A stretch of DNA of 9,759 nucleotides, from NCBI GenBank assembly GCA_016302985.1, contig JAEDMN010000120.1:1-9759 (forward strand), given 5' to 3'. Of the stretch, positions 1-6,525 are shown one piece after another; within the stretch, counting starts at the first letter, position 1; each line of letters starts with the position of its first letter. The position numbers and the translations under genes are program-made. Source of the DNA: Kiritimatiellia bacterium. GTDB lineage: Bacteria > Verrucomicrobiota > Kiritimatiellia > RFP12 > UBA1067. The notes beneath the pieces were generated by a model, which was not told the DNA's origin, did no database searches, and saw nothing but the letters and a program-made list of their open reading frames with translations.

Positions 1-23
1 GGCGGGGCGGGGCGTCTGAGTTT

Positions 24-32
24 TGCTATACT
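24..32 (+). promoter_or_regulatory. Extended -10 promoter, probably leaderless, for the hydrolase gene
   Basis: The bases TGCTATACT fit an extended -10 element (TGn followed by TATACT at 27-32), in a short AT-rich patch of otherwise very GC-rich DNA. The start codon lies at 39, about seven bases after the -10 hexamer, which is where transcription would normally begin. No Shine-Dalgarno-like purine run lies between the -10 and the ATG. I infer a leaderless or nearly leaderless transcript. No -35 is visible at the expected place (about 4-9, a G-rich run), which is tolerable for an extended -10 promoter. Confidence 0.5.
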
Positions 33-38
33 GGTGCC

Positions 39-3000
39 ATGAAAACTCAAGCTCTTCTGGCTGTTGCGGGATTGATGGCGGTGGCGCAGGCGGAGACGCC
101 GTGGCGGGACGACCTGTGGCTCGGGCGCGGCTCCTTCTGGACGTCGCGCGCCGGCATCGAGGTCGAGAACCCGACGGACGCGGCGTGGGAGGGCCGGACC
201 GTCTCCGTGCCCGTCGCGCAGCTGCCGTTCCGTCACGCGCGCGTCGAGGAGCTGCGCCTGGTGGACGCGAAGGGCGTGGAGCTCGAGTACGGCGTGTGGA
301 CGAAGGGTGCCACGCGCCTCGTGAAGGAGGGGCCGCTGCCGCAGGACGGCGTGTTCACGATTCCCGTCTGCTGCGCCGCGAAGGGGACGGCCGCGTTCGA
401 GGTCTACTACGGCAACGCGGCGGCGTGGGGCCTGGCCGACTTCTGGGAGGAGCGTCCGGGCGCGTTCGTCAACGGCGGTTTCGAGGAATCCGACGCGAAG
501 GGCCTGCTGGGCTGGAACGCCTCGGCCGTCGACGCGGCGCACCGGATGTCCGTCGTCCCGGGCGGCGCGCCGGAAGGGCGGCGCTGCATCCTGGCGGAGG
601 CGGACGAAGGCGCCGCGCCGAGCTGGTTCGGCTATTCGCAGGCCGGCATCCCGGTGCGGCCCGGCGAGAAGGTGCGCCTGCGCGTGAAGCTGCGCGCGGA
701 GAACGTGCGGAACGGCTACGCGGGCTGGTACGTGCACGCGGGGCACGCGAAGAAGGGCGACATCCTCAACAAGGTGTTCAACGCGGGCGCGGGGACCTTC
801 GGCTGGAAGGACTTCGAGATGGAGGTGACGGTCCCCGCGGACTGCACGCGGATGACCGTCGGCAGCGTGCTGCGCGGCACGGGGCGCGCGTGGTTCGACG
901 ACCTGCGCATCGAGCGGACCGGCGCGTCCGCCGAGGAGCCGCGCGTCGTCGTGGGCGCGGAGGAGAAGCTGGCCCTGCGCGAGATCGGGAAGGACGCGGC
1001 ATGGGCCGGGGCGGAGTGGCAGTACCGCGTGCCGGTGCGGCTGGCGAACTTCACGGACGTGGATCGTCCGAACGTGCTCGCGTCCCTGGCGCTGCCGGAG
1101 GCCCTGCACGCGACGCGCAACCCCGCGTACCGGCTGACGCTGGACGGGAAGGAGGTCCGCTCCTGCTCGCTCGGTTCGCGCCTGCTCTTCAGCTGCGCGC
1201 TGCCGGCGAAGAGCGCGACGACCTGCTACCTCTACGTGCGCTCCACCGGGAAGGCCGCGCCCGCGGCGCCGGCGGACGAGGAGCTGAAGAGCGCGCTCGG
1301 CAGCGTCATCCCGAGCGACCAGGTGCTCGTGAAGCGCGTGCAGGTCGGCAACGTCGAGGCGTTCAGGGCGCTGCTCGACGGGGCGGACAACCTCGTGAAG
1401 AACGGCAGCTTCGAGGCCGGGGACGCGGGCTGGAGCCGCAGCCGTTCGAAGGAGATCGCCTTCGAAGTCGCGGACGGCGGCCGCTTCGGCGCGAAGTTCG
1501 CGAAGATGACGATCCCCGTCGGCGTGAAGCCGAACTGGTCCGGCTGGCGCCAGACCGTGCCCGTCACGCCGGGCCGCGCCTACTTCTACGGTGCGTTCAT
1601 CAGCGGCGACGACCTGACGGAGGGCGCGACCGTGCACGCGCACCTCCGCACGGCGAAGGGCGGGCTCAGCGCGGGCGGCATGCAGAGCGCGGGCCGCGGT
1701 GTGAGCGGCACGGCGCCGTGGACGCCCGTCTTCGGCACGCTCACGGCGACGGAGGACACGGCGAAGGTCGACCTGCAGCTGACGATGAACGGCACGGGCA
1801 CGGTTGCGCACGACGGCGTGCTGCTGACCGAGTACACGGCGGCGCGGACGGGCGATCCCGAGTTCGCGCCCTGCCGCGGCGACGCCCCGGCGCTGCAGGT
1901 CGCGCAGGTCGACCCCGTGGTGAAGGTCTTCCGCGAGACGCCCGTCGAGGACGCGGGGGCGCCGTTCGCGGTCGCGCTCGCACGGAACGAGACGGAACCG
2001 CTGCAGCTCGCGGTGCGGTCCGCGACGGGCGGCCGCCTCGAGCTCGCGGTCGAGAGCCCGCTGCCGGTCGAGGTCGGCCGCGTGGACTACGTGCCGGTCG
2101 ACTGGCCGACGGCGTACTACTCCTGCACGACGCCCGAGTGGGTGCTGCGCCATCCGCGGAACGGCGGGCAGTCGGACGGCTGGAGCGGCTGGTGGCCGGA
2201 CCCGGTCGTCGCCGAACGGACCGCCGACCTCGCGCCGAACACGACGCAGGCGTTCTGGCTGAACTTCAAGGCGGACGCGGCGACGCGTCCCGGCGCGTAT
2301 GCGGGCAAGGCGACGTGGACGCTCGACGGGAAGGTCGTGCGCACGGACGCCTTCACGGTCAAGGTCTGGGACTTCGAGATCCCGGCGCGGCCGAAGTTCG
2401 CGGCCGTCTACGACCTGCGCGTCGGTTGGCGCTGGCAGGGCCTCGGCGCCACGCAGGAGGCGCGGCGCGAGAAGCTCTGGGCGTTCATGGCGGAGAAGAA
2501 GGCGTGCCCCGACACGCTCGGCGAGTGCGTGAAGTTCGCGAAGGACAAGGACGGCAACGTGACGGCGGACTTCACGGAGTACGACCGGCTCGCGGAACGC
2601 TACTTCGACCACTACCGGTTCCCGGCCTCCTACATGCCCCACTTCTTCTACTGCTTCGGCTGGGCGATGCCGCCGAAGAAGGTGCTCGGCGAGGCTCCCT
2701 ACGAGGGCGAATGGCCGTACACGGGCGCGGACTGGACGAAGCTGCGCCCCGCGTACAGGAAGGCGTACCAGCAGGCGCTGAAGCTCTACTGGGACCACGT
2801 GAAGGCGAAGGGCTGGGCCGACCGCCTCACGCTCTACATCTCCGACGAGCCGCACTTCCACCATGCGAACGTCGTCGAGCAGATGAAGGCCTGCTGCGCG
2901 ATGATCCACGCCGTCGACCCGAAGATCCGCATCTACTCCAGCACGTGGCGGCACTGCCCCGAGTGGAACCAGTCGCTGGACGTCTGGGGCGCCGGCCACT

Positions 3001-3548
3001 ACGGCTGCTTCCCCGTCGAGGAGATGCAGGCGCGCAAGGCCGCCGGGAGCAGGATCTGGTGGACGACCGACGGGCAGATGTGCACGGACACGCCGTACTG
3101 CGCGGTCGAGCGCCTGCTGCCGCACTACGCGCAGAAGTTCGGCGCGGACCTCTACGAGTTCTGGGGCGGCACGTGGCTGACCTACGACCCGTGGAAGTAC
3201 GGCTGGCACGCGTACATCCGCCAGAGCGACACGCCCGGCAAGACGTACTGGGTGCGCTACCCGGCGGGCGACGGCTACCTGATCTACCCGCCGAAGGAGG
3301 GCGGCACGGAGCCCGTGACGACCATCCGCATGGAGGCCGCGCGCGACGGCGTGGAGGACTTCTGCTACCTCGAGCTGCTCGCGGCGCGCGCGAAGTCCGA
3401 CCCGGCCGCGGCGGCGCTGCTCGCCGAGTTCCGCGAACTCGTCTCCATCCCGAACGCGGGCGGCCGCCACTCCACGCGCATCCTCCCCGTGCCCGAGAAG
3501 GTCGGCGAACTCCGCCTCCGCGCCGGCGACCTGCTGTCGCGGCGGTAG
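39..3548 (+). CDS. Exported DUF4091/GH123-like glycoside hydrolase with duplicated N-terminal modules
   Basis: This 1169-residue protein starts with a signal peptide (Lys2, hydrophobic core, AQA cleavage site after residue 18). Two similar units follow, each a beta-rich segment (about 28-135 and 327-425) plus a jelly-roll-like module opening with NGGFE (145-149) or NGSFE (455-459). From about 627 comes the beta-sandwich usual before DUF4091 barrels, including a GWWPDP motif and ending in VWDFEIP (776-782). The catalytic TIM-barrel region runs from about 783 to 1110. It carries an adjacent Asp-Glu pair (D936-E937, in YISDEPHFHH) and ends with the DUF4091-type motif RMEAARDGVEDF (1097-1108). 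In GH123 beta-N-acetylgalactosaminidases a neighbouring Asp-Glu pair does substrate-assisted catalysis, the Asp orienting the acetamido group and the Glu acting as acid/base. Activity on terminal beta-GalNAc is therefore the best guess, but DUF4091 is broader than GH123, so specificity is inferred. It should act in the periplasm or outside the cell. The ATG at 39 fits the signal peptide. Length exceeds typical family members because of the added modules. Confidence 0.8.
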   Translation: MKTQALLAVAGLMAVAQAETPWRDDLWLGRGSFWTSRAGIEVENPTDAAWEGRTVSVPVAQLPFRHARVEELRLVDAKGVELEYGVWTKGATRLVKEGPLPQDGVFTIPVCCAAKGTAAFEVYYGNAAAWGLADFWEERPGAFVNGGFEESDAKGLLGWNASAVDAAHRMSVVPGGAPEGRRCILAEADEGAAPSWFGYSQAGIPVRPGEKVRLRVKLRAENVRNGYAGWYVHAGHAKKGDILNKVFNAGAGTFGWKDFEMEVTVPADCTRMTVGSVLRGTGRAWFDDLRIERTGASAEEPRVVVGAEEKLALREIGKDAAWAGAEWQYRVPVRLANFTDVDRPNVLASLALPEALHATRNPAYRLTLDGKEVRSCSLGSRLLFSCALPAKSATTCYLYVRSTGKAAPAAPADEELKSALGSVIPSDQVLVKRVQVGNVEAFRALLDGADNLVKNGSFEAGDAGWSRSRSKEIAFEVADGGRFGAKFAKMTIPVGVKPNWSGWRQTVPVTPGRAYFYGAFISGDDLTEGATVHAHLRTAKGGLSAGGMQSAGRGVSGTAPWTPVFGTLTATEDTAKVDLQLTMNGTGTVAHDGVLLTEYTAARTGDPEFAPCRGDAPALQVAQVDPVVKVFRETPVEDAGAPFAVALARNETEPLQLAVRSATGGRLELAVESPLPVEVGRVDYVPVDWPTAYYSCTTPEWVLRHPRNGGQSDGWSGWWPDPVVAERTADLAPNTTQAFWLNFKADAATRPGAYAGKATWTLDGKVVRTDAFTVKVWDFEIPARPKFAAVYDLRVGWRWQGLGATQEARREKLWAFMAEKKACPDTLGECVKFAKDKDGNVTADFTEYDRLAERYFDHYRFPASYMPHFFYCFGWAMPPKKVLGEAPYEGEWPYTGADWTKLRPAYRKAYQQALKLYWDHVKAKGWADRLTLYISDEPHFHHANVVEQMKACCAMIHAVDPKIRIYSSTWRHCPEWNQSLDVWGAGHYGCFPVEEMQARKAAGSRIWWTTDGQMCTDTPYCAVERLLPHYAQKFGADLYEFWGGTWLTYDPWKYGWHAYIRQSDTPGKTYWVRYPAGDGYLIYPPKEGGTEPVTTIRMEAARDGVEDFCYLELLAARAKSDPAAAALLAEFRELVSIPNAGGRHSTRILPVPEKVGELRLRAGDLLSRR

Positions 3549-3549
3549 G

Positions 3550-3578
3550 TTGACGGATTCCCCGCGTTGTCATAAAAT
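3550..3578 (+). promoter_or_regulatory. Near-consensus sigma-70 promoter for the symporter
   Basis: TTGACG at 3550-3555 is separated by exactly 17 bases from TAAAAT at 3573-3578, a close match to the sigma-70 consensus. Transcription would start near 3585, giving a leader of about 36 bases. The -35 begins two bases after the hydrolase stop codon, and no terminator hairpin is visible between the two genes, so read-through from upstream is also possible. The 5' leader is AT-rich compared with the coding DNA around it. A weak Shine-Dalgarno (AGAAAG, 3608-3613) sits seven bases before the ATG at 3621. Confidence 0.7.
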
Positions 3579-3620
3579 ACCCACGTGTTTCCATTTGCCA
3601 ACTCAACAGAAAGCTAACCT

Positions 3621-5192
3621 ATGTTCTTCGCAGCAAGCGCCGTCGCGACGGCCATCGACTGGTGCATCGTCGGGTCGTTCGTCATCTACCTCCTCCTGAT
3701 GCTCGGCATCGGCTTCGTCTTCTCGAAGAAGCAGGAGAACATGGGCGACTACTTCCTCGGCGGCCGCCGGATGAACAAGTGGGTCGTCGCGCTCTCGGCG
3801 CAGGCGTCGGACATGAGCGGCTGGCTGCTGATGGGCCTGCCGGGCGCGGTCTACGTGGGCGGTTTCAGCGAGGCCTGGATCGGCATCGGCCTGGGCATCG
3901 GCACGTACCTCAACTGGAAGATCGTCGCGCACCGCCTGCGCCGCTATTCGCAGGCCTGCGGGGACGCGATCACGATCCCGGACTTCATCTCGAACCGCTT
4001 CCGCGACCAGTCGGGCATCGCCCGCATCGTGGCGGCGCTGATCATCCTCGTCTTCTTCACCTTCTACACGGCCTCCGGGTTCGTGGCGGCGGCGAAGCTC
4101 TTCAGCTCGATGTTCAGCATGCCCTACATGACGGCGCTCTGGATCGGCGCCATCGTCGTCGTCTCCTACACGCTGCTCGGCGGCTACATGGCCGTGTGCT
4201 GGACGGACTTCATCCAGGGCTCGCTGATGTTCGTGGCGATCGTGCTCGTGCCGGCCATCGTGGTCTGCAACGCGGGCGGCTTCGCCGACACCGTGGACGC
4301 CCTGAACCAGATCAACGGCAACCTGCTGAACCTCTTCACGGCGGCGAACACGGGCAAGGCCTGCGGCTTCATCGGCCTCGCGAGCTGCATGGCCTGGGGC
4401 CTCGGCTACTTCGGCATGCCGCACATCCTCGTGCGCTTCATGTCCATCGACAACCCGGCCGAGGTGAAGGGCTCCCGCCGCATCGCGATGACGTGGGTGA
4501 CGATCTCCCTCGGCGCGGCGGTCGTGATCGGCCTCGTCTTCCACCTCTGGCTGAAGCAGAACGGCATCACGCTCGAGCAGGTCGGCAACGACCCGGAGCG
4601 CTGCTTCATGGTCATGATCAACGGGATCTTCAACTCGAACGTGCTGGCGCGCGTCTTCGCGGGCGTCCTGCTCTCCGCCATCATGGCGGCGATCATGTCC
4701 ACGGCCGACTCGCAGCTGCTCGTGAGCGCCTCCTCCTTCACGAACGACCTCTACAAGCGCGTGAAGAAGAACGCGTCGAACAAGGAGCTCATCCTCGTCT
4801 CGCGCGTCGCGGTGGCCGCGGTCGCGGTCGTGGCGGCCGGCCTCGCGATGAACACCGAGAGCGAGTTCTTCAAGGTCGTGATGAAGATGGTGAGCTTCGC
4901 GTGGGGCGGCTTCGGCGCCTCCTTCGGTCCGCTGATCCTCCTCGCCCTCTTCTGGAAGCGCGTGAACCTCGCGGGCGCCGTGGCGGGCATGGTCACGGGC
5001 TCCGCGACGTGCTTCGTCTGGAAGTTCGTGCTCGCGGCGAAGTTCGCCGAGGCGCATCCGATCTTCGGACTCTACGAGCTCGCGCCGGGCTTCCTGCTCG
5101 CGCTGGTCGTCACGGTCGTCGTCTCGCTCTGCACGAAGAAGCCGAGCGACGAGATCGTCGCCGAGTTCGACAGGGTCACGGCCCAGAACTAG
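3621..5192 (+). CDS. putP: PutP-type sodium:proline symporter (SSS family)
   Basis: A 523-residue inner-membrane protein with the many hydrophobic helices of the sodium:solute symporter family, slightly longer than E. coli PutP (502 residues). The match to PutP as I know it runs along the whole chain: SDMSGW at 63-68 (D64, S66 and W68 correspond to PutP D55, S57 and W59 of the sodium/proline site), WGLGYFGMP at 259-267 (W259, Y263, P267 equal PutP W244, Y248, P252 in core helix 6), and MSTADSQLL around 359-367 (S360-T361 equal PutP S340-T341, a sodium site). It should import proline with sodium. PutP C344 is replaced by S364. It has its own promoter at 3550-3578 and is followed after 85 bases by nagA. 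That amino-sugar setting leaves some room for another substrate, but the residues favour proline. The ATG at 3621 gives the expected short N-terminus before the first helix. Confidence 0.87.
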   Translation: MFFAASAVATAIDWCIVGSFVIYLLLMLGIGFVFSKKQENMGDYFLGGRRMNKWVVALSAQASDMSGWLLMGLPGAVYVGGFSEAWIGIGLGIGTYLNWKIVAHRLRRYSQACGDAITIPDFISNRFRDQSGIARIVAALIILVFFTFYTASGFVAAAKLFSSMFSMPYMTALWIGAIVVVSYTLLGGYMAVCWTDFIQGSLMFVAIVLVPAIVVCNAGGFADTVDALNQINGNLLNLFTAANTGKACGFIGLASCMAWGLGYFGMPHILVRFMSIDNPAEVKGSRRIAMTWVTISLGAAVVIGLVFHLWLKQNGITLEQVGNDPERCFMVMINGIFNSNVLARVFAGVLLSAIMAAIMSTADSQLLVSASSFTNDLYKRVKKNASNKELILVSRVAVAAVAVVAAGLAMNTESEFFKVVMKMVSFAWGGFGASFGPLILLALFWKRVNLAGAVAGMVTGSATCFVWKFVLAAKFAEAHPIFGLYELAPGFLLALVVTVVVSLCTKKPSDEIVAEFDRVTAQN

Positions 5193-5213
5193 GGGCGGCG
5201 GGCCCGGATCCGG

Positions 5214-5240
5214 CGCGCCGTCCGCCTTGCGGGCGGCGCG
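5214..5240 (+). repeat. Strong intercistronic GC hairpin between the symporter and nagA
   Basis: The arms 5214-5225 and 5229-5240 form a 12-base-pair stem (one T-G wobble) around a three-base CTT loop, and one further G-T pair can close its base. No T-run follows, so it is not a classic intrinsic terminator. It could be a processing or mRNA-stability element, a partial attenuator, or a weak terminator that lets some transcription reach nagA. The structure is seen directly in the sequence; its role is inferred. Confidence 0.6.
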
Positions 5241-5262
5241 TCCCATTGAAAGGCTTTCGGCA

Positions 5263-5272
5263 GGGGGAAGGA
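5263..5272 (+). promoter_or_regulatory. Shine-Dalgarno site that sets the nagA start
   Basis: A purine run ending in AAGGA lies five bases before the ATG at 5278. It supports this ATG over an in-frame TTG at 5227, which would add 17 residues, falls inside the hairpin loop at 5226-5228 and lacks a ribosome site. With the ATG the protein begins MKTLIVNAHVV, the usual first strand of NagA-type amidohydrolases. Confidence 0.8.
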
Positions 5273-5277
5273 TTGAC

Positions 5278-6429
5278 ATGAAGACTCTGATCGTCAACGC
5301 GCACGTGGTCTCGCCCGGCGTCGAGCTGAAGAAGGCGTCCGTCGTCATCGAGAAGGGGCGCATCCGCGAAGTCACGACGTCCGCCGTGCCGCGCAAGGGC
5401 TTCGACACGGTCGTCGACGTGCGCGGCAAGTACCTCGTGCCGGGCTTCATCGACGTGCACCTGCACGGCGCCTGCGGCTTCGACGTGTGCGACGCGACGC
5501 CGGAGGCGATCGGGAAGATCGCGGAGGCGAAGCTCGCCGAGGGCTGCACCTCGTTCCTGCCGACCACGCTCACCGTCGCGAAGCAGACGCTGAAGGCCGC
5601 CGCGAAGGCCGTGGCCGCGTACCGGAAGGACGCGCGGTTCGCGAAGGTGCTCGGCATCCACCTCGAGGGCCCGTTCATCAACCCGGCCTGCTGCGGCGCG
5701 CAGAACCCCGCCTTTGTCCGCAAGCCGGACCTGAAGGAGGTCCTGGCGATCGACGCGATCTCCCCCGTGAAGCTCGTGAGCTTCGCGCCCGAGGCGAAGG
5801 GCGGCGCCGCGTTCGCGGCGCAGTGCCGCGCGCACGGCATCGTGCCGAGCTGCGGGCACTCCGGCGCGACGCTGGACCAGTTCCTGCCGGCCTACGCGGC
5901 CGGGCTGCGCCACCTGACCCACTTCTGCAACCAGATGACGAAGCTCCACCACCGCGAGATCGGCCTCGTGGGCGCGGGCTTCCTGCTGGACGACCTCGAC
6001 ACCGAGGTGATCTGCGACCGCATCCACCTCTGCGACGACATGCTGCGCCTCGTCTTCTGGAAGCGCGACCTCGCGCACGTGCAGATGATCACGGACTCCC
6101 TGCGCTGCTCGCACATGCCCGACGGCTACTCGTTCGAGATGGGCGGACTCAAGGTCCGCCTCGAGAAGGGCGAGGCGCGCCTCGTCGAGGGCGGCAACCT
6201 CGCCGGCTCCACGCTCTGGATGAACAAGGGCCTGAAGAACCTCGCCGAGGTGACGGGGCTGCCGCTCAAGGACCTCGTGCGCGTCACGTCCTGGAACCAG
6301 GCGATCGACCTCGGCCTCGGGAAGTCCCTCGGCAAGGTCGAGAAGGGCTACGTCGCCGACCTCGCGGTGCTCGACCCGAAGACGTTCGACGTCTGCGCCG
6401 TCTTCGTGGACGGCGAGCAGCGGATCTAG
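5278..6429 (+). CDS. nagA: N-acetylglucosamine-6-phosphate deacetylase
   Basis: A 383-residue cytoplasmic amidohydrolase, the normal length for NagA. It hydrolyses N-acetylglucosamine-6-phosphate to glucosamine-6-phosphate and acetate in amino-sugar catabolism and cell-wall recycling. Family landmarks appear in order: PGFIDVHLHG with the metal-binding H61-x-H63, HLEGPF with E130, GHSGA with H194, TH at 214-215 (H215), LHHRE with R226 for the phosphate, H250 in DRIH, the catalytic Asp D273 in ITDS, and the LAGST motif before the C-terminal strand. The HxH pair and GAQNP loop resemble the Bacillus subtilis type rather than E. coli NagA, which lacks the first HxH pair. Usual NAM after the H215 strand is NQM here, and the usual Gly of DGxH is R248. 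It lies 85 bases after the symporter, probably sharing its transcript in part. GalNAc-6-phosphate deacetylase (AgaA) is a closely related alternative, made plausible by the GH123-like gene nearby. Confidence 0.9.
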   Translation: MKTLIVNAHVVSPGVELKKASVVIEKGRIREVTTSAVPRKGFDTVVDVRGKYLVPGFIDVHLHGACGFDVCDATPEAIGKIAEAKLAEGCTSFLPTTLTVAKQTLKAAAKAVAAYRKDARFAKVLGIHLEGPFINPACCGAQNPAFVRKPDLKEVLAIDAISPVKLVSFAPEAKGGAAFAAQCRAHGIVPSCGHSGATLDQFLPAYAAGLRHLTHFCNQMTKLHHREIGLVGAGFLLDDLDTEVICDRIHLCDDMLRLVFWKRDLAHVQMITDSLRCSHMPDGYSFEMGGLKVRLEKGEARLVEGGNLAGSTLWMNKGLKNLAEVTGLPLKDLVRVTSWNQAIDLGLGKSLGKVEKGYVADLAVLDPKTFDVCAVFVDGEQRI

Positions 6430-6470
6430 CGGTCCGTGCGGTCGATCCGTTGTCAGAGGGCTGTCTCATT

Positions 6471-6493
6471 GGCCGGGGCGTCTTGCCCCCGCC
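6471..6493. repeat. Intergenic palindrome after nagA
   Basis: GGGGC (6475-6479) and GCCCC (6485-6489) pair around a five-base GTCTT loop. After one C-C mismatch, three further pairs (6471-6473 with 6491-6493) extend the stem. No T-run follows, so termination by the standard intrinsic mechanism is doubtful. The short, GC-rich, near-symmetric form resembles dispersed REP-like intergenic palindromes, but only one copy is present in this window. It may still separate nagA from the next gene. Confidence 0.5.
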
Positions 6494-6513
6494 GATAGGT
6501 CTGTTGTGCGAAA

Positions 6514-6520
6514 AGGGAGG
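6514..6520 (+). promoter_or_regulatory. Shine-Dalgarno site that sets the start of the surface protein
   Basis: AGGGAGG lies five bases before the ATG at 6526. An in-frame GTG at 6520 overlaps the last base of this site and so cannot use it, which makes 6526 the better start. The protein then begins MKRAM, a normal signal-peptide N-terminus. I see no convincing promoter in the 96-base gap before the gene. Confidence 0.8.
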
Positions 6521-6525
6521 TGGCG

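Noticed and set aside
1..14. G-rich run at the window edge as a G-quadruplex
   Set aside because: Only two runs of four G are visible and the sequence is cut by the edge, so the four-run pattern is not met.
23..3553. A full-length reading frame overlapping the hydrolase in another frame on the same strand
   Set aside because: Its translation is Arg/Gly/Ala/Pro-rich with no domain motif. It is the expected by-product of GC-rich codon use in the true gene, which has a signal peptide and a recognisable catalytic region.
5227..5277. TTG start that would lengthen NagA by 17 residues
   Set aside because: No Shine-Dalgarno, it lies in the hairpin loop, and the added residues do not fit the family. 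ATG 5278 has a strong site.
5246..5279. TTGAAA and TTGACA hexamers before nagA as a -35 element
   Set aside because: TTGAAA has no -10-like sequence at a workable distance, and TTGACA overlaps the start codon itself.
3662..5281. Plus-strand frame of 539 residues within the symporter gene
   Set aside because: Arg/His/Gly/Leu-rich with no membrane segments or family motifs; out-of-frame reading of putP.
3603..5840. Long minus-strand frame of 745 residues opposite the symporter and nagA
   Set aside because: Low-complexity His/Asp/Arg/Glu/Ala-rich translation crossing two well-supported genes; a compositional shadow.
6520..6525. GTG start for the surface protein
   Set aside because: It overlaps the Shine-Dalgarno that serves the ATG at 6526, and adds only two residues before a normal signal peptide.
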